NCBI RefSeq assembly: GCF_013387475.1
Contig: NZ_VWNB01000002.1
Location: 62,001 to 126,000, forward strand
Direction of reading: 5' to 3'
From: Mariprofundus sp. KV
GTDB taxonomy: Bacteria > Pseudomonadota > Zetaproteobacteria > Mariprofundales > Mariprofundaceae
Length of the DNA stretch: 64,000 nt
Part shown: in pieces, positions 1-8,662 of the stretch
How positions within the stretch are numbered: the stretch's first letter is position 1
Layout of the letters: each line of letters starts with the position of its first letter
Made by a program: the position numbers and the translations under genes
Notes under the pieces: model-generated
Told to the model about the DNA's origin: nothing
Database searches by the model: none
What the model saw: only the letters and a program-made list of their open reading frames with translations

Positions 1-721
1 CCGTAACCACTACCGAGCCAATAACAATAGAAATTGATGCAAAGGGATCAGTATCGCCAATACCAAGGAATCCATATCGGAATCCGTCAGTAAGGTAGAA
101 GAATGGATTGGCATAATTAAACTGCTGCCAAATCTCAGGCAGCTGCTTCACCGAATAGAAAACACCGGAGAGAAAGGTCAGAGGCATAATCACAAAATTG
201 GTAATCATGGCGATATTATCAAAATCCTTGGCCCACATGCCGCCAATCAGCCCCAGACCACCCATAATAATACTGGCAGCAACACCATAGAGCAGAATGA
301 TACCCGGATGCAGCAGCTGCAGATCAACAAAGGGGTAGAGCACAGCAAGGAATACCGTAGCCACAACCACAGCCCGCACCACTGCAGCAGCGAGGAAAGC
401 AGCAACGACCTCAATAGAGGAGAGTGGTGCCATCAGCAGATAGATCTGCATGCCCATTACCTTACCCATCATCATCGAGCTTGAGGTGTTGGCAAAGGCA
501 TTCTGCATCATCGCCATCATCGCAAGACCGGGCACCAGAAAGGTGAAATAATCGATCTGCATGCCCGGCACTTGCCTCTCTCCCATCGCATAACGAAAAA
601 TCACCAGATAGAGTATCGCTGTAAGTGCCGGGGTGAAAATGGTCTGCATTTTCACCTTCAGAAAACGGCGAATCTCTCGTTGAAACAGTGTCCAGGTACC
701 ACGCGGGTTAACAGGCATCAT
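1..721 (-). CDS. ABC-2 type transporter permease (3' end cut by window edge)
   Basis: Inner-membrane subunit of an ABC-2 exporter, pairing with the ATPase encoded just upstream. The N-terminal region is basic and cytoplasmic, followed by hydrophobic segments typical of ABC-2 permeases. The GDTDPF-containing stretch near the left edge fits the family. Start: ATG at 721, which overlaps the ATPase stop as ATGA and implies translational coupling; a second in-frame ATG at 718 is an alternative. About 240 residues are visible and the C-terminus lies outside the window. The substrate cannot be told. Similarity of the pair to YadG/YadH is an inference from overall architecture. Confidence 0.85.
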   Translation of the reverse strand, partial: MMPVNPRGTWTLFQREIRRFLKVKMQTIFTPALTAILYLVIFRYAMGERQVPGMQIDYFTFLVPGLAMMAMMQNAFANTSSSMMMGKVMGMQIYLLMAPLSSIEVVAAFLAAAVVRAVVVATVFLAVLYPFVDLQLLHPGIILLYGVAASIIMGGLGLIGGMWAKDFDNIAMITNFVIMPLTFLSGVFYSVKQLPEIWQQFNYANPFFYLTDGFRYGFLGIGDTDPFASISIVIGSVVVT

Positions 722-1662
722 CGCTCTTGATCCTTACTCTGTTTGGCTGTCAGACGCAGGAAGACATCCTCCAGATCTTCAGAGCGCACACCCGCATCAA
801 TGGGTGGGCCAAAGCGGCCTACAGCCGCCTGATAGGCATCATGAAAGGTTGTTTTCCCCCCTTCCAGCTGTCCAAGTTTCAAACAGACCCCATCGTCATG
901 ACCTCTGGGCTCAAATCCAGCCAGAGCCTGTTGATCATCAGCCGTAAGCTGAATCTCCCTGCCATAATTCAGCCAGAGGTGTGAAGAGGCAATATCAGAC
1001 ATCATCTCTTGCATTGGACGCGCCGTCAGAAGATTGCCCTGATCAATAATAGCCACATGGTCACACAGCTCCTCCGCCTCATCGAGATAATGGGTGGTGA
1101 GCAGTATGGTGATGCCCTTCTCATTAAGCTCACGCATAAAGGTCCATAGACGCTTGCGCAGCTCCACATCAACACCAGCTGTCGGCTCATCAAGAATAAC
1201 CAGCTCAGGGCGATGTACGAGTGCTTGAGCCACCAGCAGTCTGCGCCGCATGCCTCCTGAGAGCTGGCGGGTATTCTTAGCCTGATGCTGTGTCAGTTCC
1301 AGGCGCTCTAAAAGTTCATCAATCCAGGCCTCATCAGGTTTGCAACCAAATAGTCCTGAGGTGAAACGCAGCACTTCGCGGGGTGTGAAAAAGGGATCAA
1401 AAGCGATCTCCTGGGGCACTACACCCATACGCCTTTTACACTCTTCCCGTTCCGCAAACAGGTTGCGACCAAAGAACTTCACCTCTCCGGAGGTAGAGCG
1501 AACGATATCGGCCAGCATATTGATCAGGGTACTTTTACCCGCGCCGTTGGGTCCAAGCAGTGCAAAAAAGCTTCCCTGCGGCACCGTCAGTGTCACATTG
1601 TTCAAGGCAGTTTTACCGTTGGCGTAGGTTTTGGTCAGACCATTTATTTCAAGCGCGCTCAT
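718..1662 (-). CDS. ABC-2 exporter ATP-binding protein
   Basis: Cytoplasmic ATPase that drives the adjacent ABC-2 permease. All signatures are in order: Walker A GPNGAGKST (residues 37-45), Q-loop VVPQ (about 81-84), signature LSGGM (134-138), Walker B LVILDEPT (154-161) and the switch histidine in TTHYLDEAEE. Its 314 residues match YadG/CcmA-like drug or polysaccharide exporters. It overlaps the permease start by four bases, so the two form an operon. The roughly 100-residue C-terminal extension after the ATPase core is normal for this subgroup. Substrate unknown. Confidence 0.92.
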   Translation of the reverse strand: MSALEINGLTKTYANGKTALNNVTLTVPQGSFFALLGPNGAGKSTLINMLADIVRSTSGEVKFFGRNLFAEREECKRRMGVVPQEIAFDPFFTPREVLRFTSGLFGCKPDEAWIDELLERLELTQHQAKNTRQLSGGMRRRLLVAQALVHRPELVILDEPTAGVDVELRKRLWTFMRELNEKGITILLTTHYLDEAEELCDHVAIIDQGNLLTARPMQEMMSDIASSHLWLNYGREIQLTADDQQALAGFEPRGHDDGVCLKLGQLEGGKTTFHDAYQAAVGRFGPPIDAGVRSEDLEDVFLRLTAKQSKDQER

Positions 1663-1693
1663 GCAGGCAATCCTACTCCCAAATGTGACATAA

Positions 1694-1723
1694 ACAAAAA
1701 GGCGGCGCTAATAGCCCCGCCTT
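1694..1723 (-). terminator. Rho-independent terminator after erpA
   Basis: On the minus strand a 7-bp GC-rich stem (AAGGCGG at 1717-1723 pairing with CCGCCTT at 1699-1705) is followed by a run of five T (A on the plus strand, 1696-1700). It lies 20-50 bases past the erpA stop and before the ABC ATPase start, so it separates the two transcription units. Confidence 0.75.
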
Positions 1724-1743
1724 CTGTCGTAACAAAAAAACTA

Positions 1744-2106
1744 TCAGTAACCGGCGTTCGCACAACCGCCACCGGAATCCGATGGTGTAAAGGATTTGCC
1801 ACAACCGCATGTGGATGCGGCATTGGGATTGCGGATGACAAAGGATTCACCCTGAATCGAGGTCTGATAATCGATCTCGGCACCATTGAGCAGATCAAGA
1901 CTGGACTGATCAACCAGCAGTTTAACGCCATGATTTTCAACAATGGTATCGTTGTCATTGATCTGGTCATCAAATGTAAAACCGTACTGGAAACCGGAGC
2001 AGCCGCCACCGGAGACAAAGACGCGCAGATTCAGCTCATCATTATTCTCTTTATCCAGCAGTCCCTGCACCTTATCGGCAGCAGCCTGGCTTAGCGTGAC
2101 TGTCAT
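1744..2106 (-). CDS. erpA: Iron-sulfur cluster insertion protein ErpA
   Basis: A-type carrier that delivers Fe-S clusters to apo-proteins in the cytoplasm. The three ligand cysteines are in place: Cys36 in [10 protein letters not shown], then Cys100 and Cys102 in TCGCGKSF. The 120-residue length fits, with a short extra tail after the CGC motif ([12 protein letters not shown]) that carries a fourth cysteine and is longer than in E. coli ErpA. The gene is monocistronic, with a terminator behind it, and divergent from apbE. IscA is the alternative, but the sequence around [10 protein letters not shown] is closer to ErpA. Confidence 0.92.
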   Translation of the reverse strand: MTVTLSQAAADKVQGLLDKENNDELNLRVFVSGGGCSGFQYGFTFDDQINDNDTIVENHGVKLLVDQSSLDLLNGAEIDYQTSIQGESFVIRNPNAASTCGCGKSFTPSDSGGGCANAGY

Positions 2107-2244
2107 ATACTCACCTCACAAACGGATCAGCAAAAGCTCTCATCCAGATATCTGAGCGGAAATCTCGGTTATTTCAGTCAGGATATCAAACCCAGAAGAA
2201 TTATTGTCTCTTGCTTACGCCTGTTTTGAGACAACAATGGCGCC

Positions 2245-3195
2245 ATGATTCGCCTCTGCATATCCATTATGGCACTTCTTCTTGCCGCCTGCTCTGCACC
2301 TGCCGATATACGCGATAGCCGCTTTATTATGGGGACGCTGGTGGAGTTTACCGTTGCTGGCGCAGATGAGGCTGCTTCGACCGTTGCGATTACAGCCGCA
2401 GCCAATGAGATGCAGCGCATCGAAAATGCGTTCACGATCTATGGTAATCAGAATAATAGTGTGAAGCGATTTAATCGCAGTCAGGTTGGAGCGAGTGTTC
2501 AACTGCCCGAAGAGATCAGCACACTGCTTGCAACTGCGCTGACCATTAAAAGGGAGAGTAACGGTGCCTTTGATCCGGCACTGGGCAGACTCAACCGGCT
2601 CTGGGGTTTTTCTCTACCGGAAGCACCAACGTCCCCTCCATCGTCCCGGGCGATCGAACAGGCTATGCCGCCAGCGACCTGCATTGAAAAACGCAATTCG
2701 GGCTGGGCACGTTTGCATGAGACATGCATGCTGGATTTCGGTGCCATTGCCAAAGGATATGCTATCGATCGCGGTATTGAGATACTGCGCAATCACGGTA
2801 TTGCAAACGCGATTATCAATGCCGGTGGCGATATCCGGCTCATCGGTTCGCACGGGGATCAGCCGTGGCGCATCGGCATCCGCCATCCCCGCAACAGAGG
2901 TGAAGTGATCCAGTCGCTGGAGCTACAGGGTGATGTGGCGGTGGTAACCTCTGGTGATTACGAGCGTTTCTATATCTTTAAGGACAAACGTTATCATCAT
3001 ATCCTCGATCCAAAGAGTGGATGGCCAGCCAATACAGCGCAAAGCGTTACGGTCATCGCCAAATCTGCGATGCAGGCAGATGCATGGAGCACGGCACTGT
3101 TTATTTCAGAAGGTCACCCAGATATTTCAAGGAACCTTAACATAAGGTTGTTAATAGTGAATAACAGAGGAGAAATAACTAAGAATACTCTTTGA
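2245..3195 (+). CDS. apbE: FAD:protein FMN transferase (ApbE), lipoprotein
   Basis: Transfers FMN from FAD onto Thr/Ser of target proteins such as Rnf/Nqr subunits, on the outer face of the inner membrane. A lipobox LLAAC puts the modified cysteine at residue 16. ApbE hallmarks follow: FIMGT (28-32), DFGAIAKGYA (164-173), NAGGD (192-196) and the metal-binding DAWSTALF near 278. The C-terminus is slightly short compared with typical family members. It stands alone; the next gene is convergent with only one base between stops. The RnfD-like domain at 14046-16919 is a conceivable but unproven client, since no flavinylation motif was identified there. Confidence 0.9.
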   Translation: MIRLCISIMALLLAACSAPADIRDSRFIMGTLVEFTVAGADEAASTVAITAAANEMQRIENAFTIYGNQNNSVKRFNRSQVGASVQLPEEISTLLATALTIKRESNGAFDPALGRLNRLWGFSLPEAPTSPPSSRAIEQAMPPATCIEKRNSGWARLHETCMLDFGAIAKGYAIDRGIEILRNHGIANAIINAGGDIRLIGSHGDQPWRIGIRHPRNRGEVIQSLELQGDVAVVTSGDYERFYIFKDKRYHHILDPKSGWPANTAQSVTVIAKSAMQADAWSTALFISEGHPDISRNLNIRLLIVNNRGEITKNTL

Positions 3196-3196
3196 C

Positions 3197-4768
3197 CTAC
3201 CTGGAAAACAGAGTGAAATTATAACCAAGTGAGAGACTAAGAACTCTGGCCCTGAAATCCCCTTTGGGTGCCGCCATATAACCATATTGAGCAATCAAAC
3301 TGAATTCATCTGAAAGCTGATATCCAAGGCCTGCGTTAGTCTGCCATACCAGACCACCACCGACAGCCAGACCGCCACCACCGGCAGCGCCTGCAAGCAG
3401 TTCAGCAGTGATAAACAGCGGTGTAGAAAACATTGGCAGAGAGAGACCACCGCCAACAAGGCCTGTCATGTAAGCGCCAGCCTTACCTTTGTAGGCAGCC
3501 AACCCCTGCCCGGTCAGATAGAAGTTATCATGAAGGAAATAGTCCATCTGCATACCGAGAAGATCAACATTGAGATTGGCATGATGACTGCGCCAGTTGG
3601 CAGCAGCTTTATAATAGGTTTGATGCGTCGTTCGCATGCGGATATGGGAGGCATCAAAGCCACTGAGATCGGAAAGATTAACCCTCTGGCTGCGGACGTT
3701 CGGGGTAAAGAAGTGATAACCTACTTTACCCGCATAACTGATAGCTTTGAATGAGGTTTCAGGGACCTTTACATAACCGGCAGAGACCTCGGCAAACAGG
3801 TTCTCTCCCAACCTCTGCTGCAGGGAGCCAACGGCATCAATGATGAGGCCTCCACCAGTGGCAACACCCCCGCCTCCGGCCACGCCCAGTGATGATGAGA
3901 GTTTGAACCATGTGCCATCCAGAAGTTCAAAACGATAGCCGAGGCCAAACAGAATCTGCATATAACCATTACTTTTGCCGCCCATGGCACCTTCGGATTC
4001 AATCTTCACAAACAGGTTATTATCGAGATAGCGGTTCCACTCAATACCCATCAGATTAATTGTCTTATACTGCACAGCACCACTATCTGTCAGTACGCCA
4101 GCGGGGATTTGATAGGTACGGTAGACAGTTGCAAGCTCTTGCTCGGCCATGTGGCCGCTACCAACCATTGTCCCCTCCCACTCCGGAAGATCACGCCTGC
4201 CAGAAGCAATCAGCGTGGTAAAAGGATACTCATAGGAGAAATAGGGCTGACTGCTATGGATTGTACCGTCAGGGAAGTCGATATAGCTGATGCCAGCGCC
4301 AAAACCGCCCAGAAAGGTCTTCAGTTTGGCGCCCATATGGTAGCGCAACATGAGTCCGCCGCCGGCAAGCTGGAAGCCTCCACGCCCACCGCCGGCGCCA
4401 ACAAACATGCCGGCATTGACCTCAATATTATCCAGAAGCTCTTTTCTGAGCTCAGTTGCCATGCCTAGTGTGATAAAACCGCCTCGCTGGCCGACAAGGG
4501 CACCGTATGCGGCAGGGCCAAGGGACAACCAGTCGTTCACATCAAATAGCGCCGTGCTACCAAGAAATCCCATTTTTTCACCAGCTGGAAGACTCACATT
4601 GTCGTAGGTGTAGCGGAATTTTGCCGGCACGGTAGCAATGGATGAAACATCCTCTTCAGCAGAGGCAAAGAGAGGCAGTGTGAAAAGCACTGAAATAAAA
4701 AGTGAAAAACCGATAAGAGCTAATCGGACTTGTGGCAAAGCGCCTTCTGATCTAATAGGGAAAGACAT
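3197..4768 (-). CDS. Predicted outer-membrane beta-barrel protein with Gly-rich internal repeats
   Basis: Unrecognised family. From the chosen start at 4768 there is a signal peptide with a long hydrophobic core ending ...LFASA. The rest is amphipathic beta-strand-like sequence rich in Tyr/Phe/Gly, ending in an aromatic-containing NFTLFSR strand. A Gly-rich motif recurs three times (AGGGRGGFQLAGGGL, AGGGGVATGGGL, AGGGGLAVGGGL), each inside a similar roughly 100-residue block, suggesting internal duplication. Alternative starts are ATG 4783 or TTG 4804; none has a strong SD. It is convergent with apbE. Role unknown; a porin-like or adhesin-like barrel is possible. Confidence 0.7.
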   Translation of the reverse strand: MSFPIRSEGALPQVRLALIGFSLFISVLFTLPLFASAEEDVSSIATVPAKFRYTYDNVSLPAGEKMGFLGSTALFDVNDWLSLGPAAYGALVGQRGGFITLGMATELRKELLDNIEVNAGMFVGAGGGRGGFQLAGGGLMLRYHMGAKLKTFLGGFGAGISYIDFPDGTIHSSQPYFSYEYPFTTLIASGRRDLPEWEGTMVGSGHMAEQELATVYRTYQIPAGVLTDSGAVQYKTINLMGIEWNRYLDNNLFVKIESEGAMGGKSNGYMQILFGLGYRFELLDGTWFKLSSSLGVAGGGGVATGGGLIIDAVGSLQQRLGENLFAEVSAGYVKVPETSFKAISYAGKVGYHFFTPNVRSQRVNLSDLSGFDASHIRMRTTHQTYYKAAANWRSHHANLNVDLLGMQMDYFLHDNFYLTGQGLAAYKGKAGAYMTGLVGGGLSLPMFSTPLFITAELLAGAAGGGGLAVGGGLVWQTNAGLGYQLSDEFSLIAQYGYMAAPKGDFRARVLSLSLGYNFTLFSR

Positions 4769-4932
4769 CGTGGCATATTGCATAATGCGGATGATAACGT
4801 CCAATGATGTGATTCAAGATATGCATATAGTTGGCGATAAATAGTTGTTCATGTGTAAGCTTTGCGCTGTCGGTGAATTAGACTAGAATATATACAGCCT
4901 CATTCTAACATTAAGGATTTAAATAGTTATTT

Positions 4933-5682
4933 ATGTACGAATACAGTTATCTCTATGGAATTATCGCCTTCGTCCCGATCTGGCTATACTGCTTTATTGT
5001 CAGGCCTGACTTGCGGCCTGCCATGCTGATCCTCTCCTTTCTGTTTGGCATTGGCGGCGTTCTTTCCAACTTTTTTGTCTATGGCCATGATTGGTGGGAA
5101 CCGCAATTTATTACGGGCACAACCATCGGTGTTGAAGACTTCCTGTTCGGCTTCTTTTTCTCTGGATCGGCAGCGGTTTTCTATGAAATAGTTTTCAATA
5201 AAACATATAAAGAGCGGGATCAGGCTCCCAGATTTCCCATTAGATTCAGGTATATTGCCCTGACTGTCTGCTCCCTGTTTTTCGGTAGCGCCTTAATTTT
5301 TAATTTCCACTCATTCAGCGCTACAGTATTGACCTTCGGAATAAGTACTTTATATCTGTTAAGTCAGAGAAAGGATCTGATTCCCAACTCCATTTTTGGC
5401 GCCCTATTTGCCGCCTTTCTGGCTTTTCTGTTTTTCGGTATCCCCGAGTTGTTAACGGCCGGGTGGGTTGAATCAACCTGGTCTTTCCAGAACCTCTCCG
5501 GCACCTTTATTCTTCACGTTCCCATGGAAGACTTTGTCTGGTTTGTCATGGCCGGAGCTTTTATCGCACCACTATATAAATTCTGGAAGAATTTCAGATC
5601 GGTTAGATTCGTTGTTCAGGAAAGTGCAGAAGAAGCCTATCAAGCTTCAAATAAAGTGGTCACTGAACCTGAGCGTGATTAA
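4933..5682 (+). CDS. Lycopene-cyclase-domain membrane protein
   Basis: Integral membrane protein of about seven helices resembling the two-domain CrtYc/CrtYd or lycopene beta-cyclase domain family. Each half carries an acidic signature: GVEDFLF at residues 66-72 and PMEDFVWF at 197-204, where family members have a conserved P-x-E-E/D motif. No other carotenoid genes (crtB, crtI, crtE) are in the window, so carotenoid cyclisation is only inferred from the domain. The stop overlaps that of the convergent transferase gene by four bases. Upstream is a 128-base AT-rich divergent spacer in which no promoter could be assigned securely. Confidence 0.7.
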   Translation: MYEYSYLYGIIAFVPIWLYCFIVRPDLRPAMLILSFLFGIGGVLSNFFVYGHDWWEPQFITGTTIGVEDFLFGFFFSGSAAVFYEIVFNKTYKERDQAPRFPIRFRYIALTVCSLFFGSALIFNFHSFSATVLTFGISTLYLLSQRKDLIPNSIFGALFAAFLAFLFFGIPELLTAGWVESTWSFQNLSGTFILHVPMEDFVWFVMAGAFIAPLYKFWKNFRSVRFVVQESAEEAYQASNKVVTEPERD

Positions 5683-7337
5683 AAGAGACTGATTGCTGAA
5701 AGAATCAGTAACGAGGCCAGAATCTGCTGGTTCCTTTTAGGCTGTCGCCTCAAAACAATTTTAGCAGCAACAAGAAAGACCACCGCCTCAATGCAAACAA
5801 CATACAGTGAGGCCTGTATATCTTCCGGAAATAGGTTGAATCTGCCGATCAGCCAGGGCGTAACCCATGAAAAAACAAGCAGTAGACTTTCCAGACCGGT
5901 TGTTAAAAAGACGCGCATATTCCTTTTGAAGTAGAGTTTAAGAACCACCCAGAGTGCCAGCAATCCAGTCATCACAACCATGTAATTCAACACCCACGAC
6001 TGCTCACTCATATTGATCTGAAACAGCTGTGCGAAAATCAGCAGGTAGATAAGCCCTTGAGACCAGGTGGCATCACGGCCTTCTCTCCAGGGATAGAGAA
6101 TAACGACCAAAACCATCATCACAGCCATGCAGAGAGTCATCGTGACCGATCGCTCAATCATCACGACAGGCAGAAGGAGCAGTGGAATCAACCATGTAAC
6201 AACGGGGATAGAGCGCCCCAGAATATGGGTCATGCTGTAGTAGGCCGAGCTGTGGTGAGCTGCAGGCGAATCTGAAACCTCCTCATCGGCAGGCATAGCA
6301 AAAGAGAAGGAACCGCGCTCCAGTAACGACAATGATAAATATGTGCCAGCCACCAGCCCGAGCAGCACCAGAGACTGTATCCATTCTGCACTTCCCGCAA
6401 AGAGTGCTGCTACAGAAGCGTAGAAAAAAATAAGGCCGTAAAATGTGGCCACCACACCTTTATGGGAGAGTCCAAGCTCAATCAGGCGATGATGAAAGTG
6501 CGTTTTATCAGGAAGAAAAGGACTTCTTCCATTCATGACGCGTTTTGTCATGACATAGAGCGTGTCAGAAAGTGGAAGCCCGAGAAGAATGCCCATACTT
6601 ATCGGTGATATAACGGCCCCCTCCCCTGACTGTAAAAGCATAAGGCAGAGGCAAGCCAATACATAACCAAGGATAAGACTGCCGGTATCGCCCATAAATA
6701 TACGGGCGGGATGCGAATTGAAATAGAGGAAACCGATCATGGATCCAAACAGAACAATGGCAATCATCAGGCTGGCTTGGTCACCGATGGATAAGGCAAA
6801 GCTACCCAGAAAATAGGCAGCAATCAGGGTAATGCCTGCTGCCAGACCATCAAGGCCATCTGATAGATTCAGTGCATTAATAAAACCGACCATGCCGATC
6901 AGTGTTAATGGTATGGCAAACCAGGCGGTTTCAATATTGCCAACGCCAAACAGATCACCCAGATCAGTTATAGCAGTTCCACTCATAATAATGAACACGC
7001 CTGTACCAGCGATAATACCTAAAAATTTATATCTGGGAGAGATATCAAAGATATCATCGGCAATGCCAGTACAGCCGATGATAAACAGGCCCAATAGAAA
7101 TCCCTGCGTGATTGGCGAAATATCGATCATCGTGAATGGAATCAGCAGCAAAGAGATCAGAAAGGCCAATCCACCCATACGTGGCGTAACATTGGCATGC
7201 ACCTTACGTTCATCCGGCTGATCAATCGCTCCAATTCTCTGAGCTAGAAGTACAACACTGGGCATAAGTAGCAAAGTTAAAACTGTAGCAGATACCAAGG
7301 GAAGAAGATAAAACAATAGTGAGTCAGATTCAGGCAT
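5679..7337 (-). CDS. WecA/MraY-type undecaprenyl-phosphate sugar-1-phosphate transferase with C-terminal membrane extension
   Basis: Polytopic inner-membrane enzyme that transfers a HexNAc-1-phosphate from UDP-sugar to undecaprenyl phosphate, starting a lipid-linked glycan. Catalytic landmarks: ADDIFD with the Asp pair at 94-95, NLSDGLDGL (157-165), MGDTGS (215-220) and the cytoplasmic DKTHFHHRL loop (277-285) that marks the WecA/TagO branch. At 552 residues it exceeds the usual 320-380. The extra 200 residues are further hydrophobic helices of unknown role. SD AAGGAG precedes the ATG. It is the only initiating transferase visible and so a candidate for the polysaccharide locus on the right. 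Confidence 0.88.
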   Translation of the reverse strand: MPESDSLLFYLLPLVSATVLTLLLMPSVVLLAQRIGAIDQPDERKVHANVTPRMGGLAFLISLLLIPFTMIDISPITQGFLLGLFIIGCTGIADDIFDISPRYKFLGIIAGTGVFIIMSGTAITDLGDLFGVGNIETAWFAIPLTLIGMVGFINALNLSDGLDGLAAGITLIAAYFLGSFALSIGDQASLMIAIVLFGSMIGFLYFNSHPARIFMGDTGSLILGYVLACLCLMLLQSGEGAVISPISMGILLGLPLSDTLYVMTKRVMNGRSPFLPDKTHFHHRLIELGLSHKGVVATFYGLIFFYASVAALFAGSAEWIQSLVLLGLVAGTYLSLSLLERGSFSFAMPADEEVSDSPAAHHSSAYYSMTHILGRSIPVVTWLIPLLLLPVVMIERSVTMTLCMAVMMVLVVILYPWREGRDATWSQGLIYLLIFAQLFQINMSEQSWVLNYMVVMTGLLALWVVLKLYFKRNMRVFLTTGLESLLLVFSWVTPWLIGRFNLFPEDIQASLYVVCIEAVVFLVAAKIVLRRQPKRNQQILASLLILSAISLF

Positions 7338-7489
7338 CCCCTCTCCTTTAACTGGTTACAAAATTGAGGGATAGTCTAAATTAAAACACCCTGTTCTGCT
7401 AACAATGTAGCATGGCATCTTTATATCTATACATCTCAATCAGATCGATTTAATGTCTCAAATGGTACTTTAATCAAAAAGGATTTAAA

Positions 7490-8662
7490 TTGAACACTTC
7501 TTCTGAGTTTCAGCTTCTTTTAGCACTCACGCACCCAAATCCTGAAATCAGCAAGAAGATGGCTGAACGCCTACTAGCTTCTGGGATCAAAATGCCAAGT
7601 TTTATTAAAATGGCCAAATGGCATCGACTTGTCCCACAAGTTTGTAGCAAATTAAAACAGTTGCAATACAAACCTTCTCCAGGAATCAGTTCAGAGATGA
7701 ATCAGCTAGAGTACAGAATTCGTAGAAAAGCGTTAAAACACCTTGCCATGTTGAGTAAAATCTCAAATCAATTAGACAAGCATAAAATCCGTTTTATTGT
7801 TTTAAAAGGCAGTGCACTTTCCCAGCTCATATATAACGATAGTGCTCAGCGCCAATCCAACGACATTGATATTCTGATTGATCGGCGTGATGTTGAAAAG
7901 GTTGAATCCATCCTGATTGAAAATCTTAATTTTTCACAGGGCGTTCCATTTTCAGGAGCGACAGCACGTCAGAAAGAGTTCATAGACTCTGTGCGTAAGG
8001 ATCGCGGCTATTTCCATCAACAGGATAGAATAATCCTGGAGGTTCATTGGGGTTTTACCGCTGTGGAGCACCCGATCAACAGATCGTTTCATGATCTATG
8101 GCAGAGCACAATAAAAGCAGAACTTCAACTTAATCAGACATTTCACACCCTGCCGATGAATCTGCTATGGCTCTATCAGTGCCAACATGGTGCTGAATCA
8201 GGCTGGTATCGACTTCGCTGGATCAATGATATCGCCATGTTACTGATCTATTACCCGCCTGACTGGGATAGCCTGCTGGAACAGGCCAGTGAATTCGGCA
8301 CCCGACGTAGCCTGATCGAAGGAGTCACACTTGCAGCCTCGGTCTACAACTTGCCGCTCCCTTCTCAGATCGAGGAACAGGGCAAGGCCGTGCAGATCGG
8401 CAATGAGATCGAAGAGGCCCGACTGTTTCTTACCCGTATGCAACTGCCATCCCCGATGGAATCAGCCAGAAGAAGTTTTCGCCACGCGCCGAAAACCAAA
8501 GCGATGCGCAATTTGCTGAAAAACATTCTCATTCAGCCCGGTGATTTTGAACGTATCCGACTACCCAACGGCCTCTTCTTTCTCTACTATCTCATCCGTC
8601 CATTCTCCCTGCTTGCCAGGCGGACGAAGTCCCAACGCCCCCGAGGAACAGCTACCCCATGA
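7490..8662 (+). CDS. Nucleotidyltransferase-fold protein, lasso-peptide tailoring candidate
   Basis: First gene of the plus-strand lasso operon. It has a nucleotidyltransferase-fold core: LKGSAL at 105-110 and the acidic NDIDILI at 124-130, matching the NTP_transf_5 type (PF14907). Related genes accompany an HPr-kinase-like gene in paeninodin/pseudomycoidin-type lasso clusters, where they are linked to tailoring of a phosphorylated C-terminus. The same pairing here suggests that role, but the reaction is inference. Start is TTG at 7490, chosen because AAAGGA sits six bases upstream. The stop overlaps the next start as ATGA. Confidence 0.8.
   Translation: MNTSSEFQLLLALTHPNPEISKKMAERLLASGIKMPSFIKMAKWHRLVPQVCSKLKQLQYKPSPGISSEMNQLEYRIRRKALKHLAMLSKISNQLDKHKIRFIVLKGSALSQLIYNDSAQRQSNDIDILIDRRDVEKVESILIENLNFSQGVPFSGATARQKEFIDSVRKDRGYFHQQDRIILEVHWGFTAVEHPINRSFHDLWQSTIKAELQLNQTFHTLPMNLLWLYQCQHGAESGWYRLRWINDIAMLLIYYPPDWDSLLEQASEFGTRRSLIEGVTLAASVYNLPLPSQIEEQGKAVQIGNEIEEARLFLTRMQLPSPMESARRSFRHAPKTKAMRNLLKNILIQPGDFERIRLPNGLFFLYYLIRPFSLLARRTKSQRPRGTATP

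Noticed and set aside
7338-7489. Divergent promoters between the WecA-like and nucleotidyltransferase genes
   Set aside because: AT-rich with several TTTAAT-like boxes, but no -35/-10 pair with proper spacing stands out.
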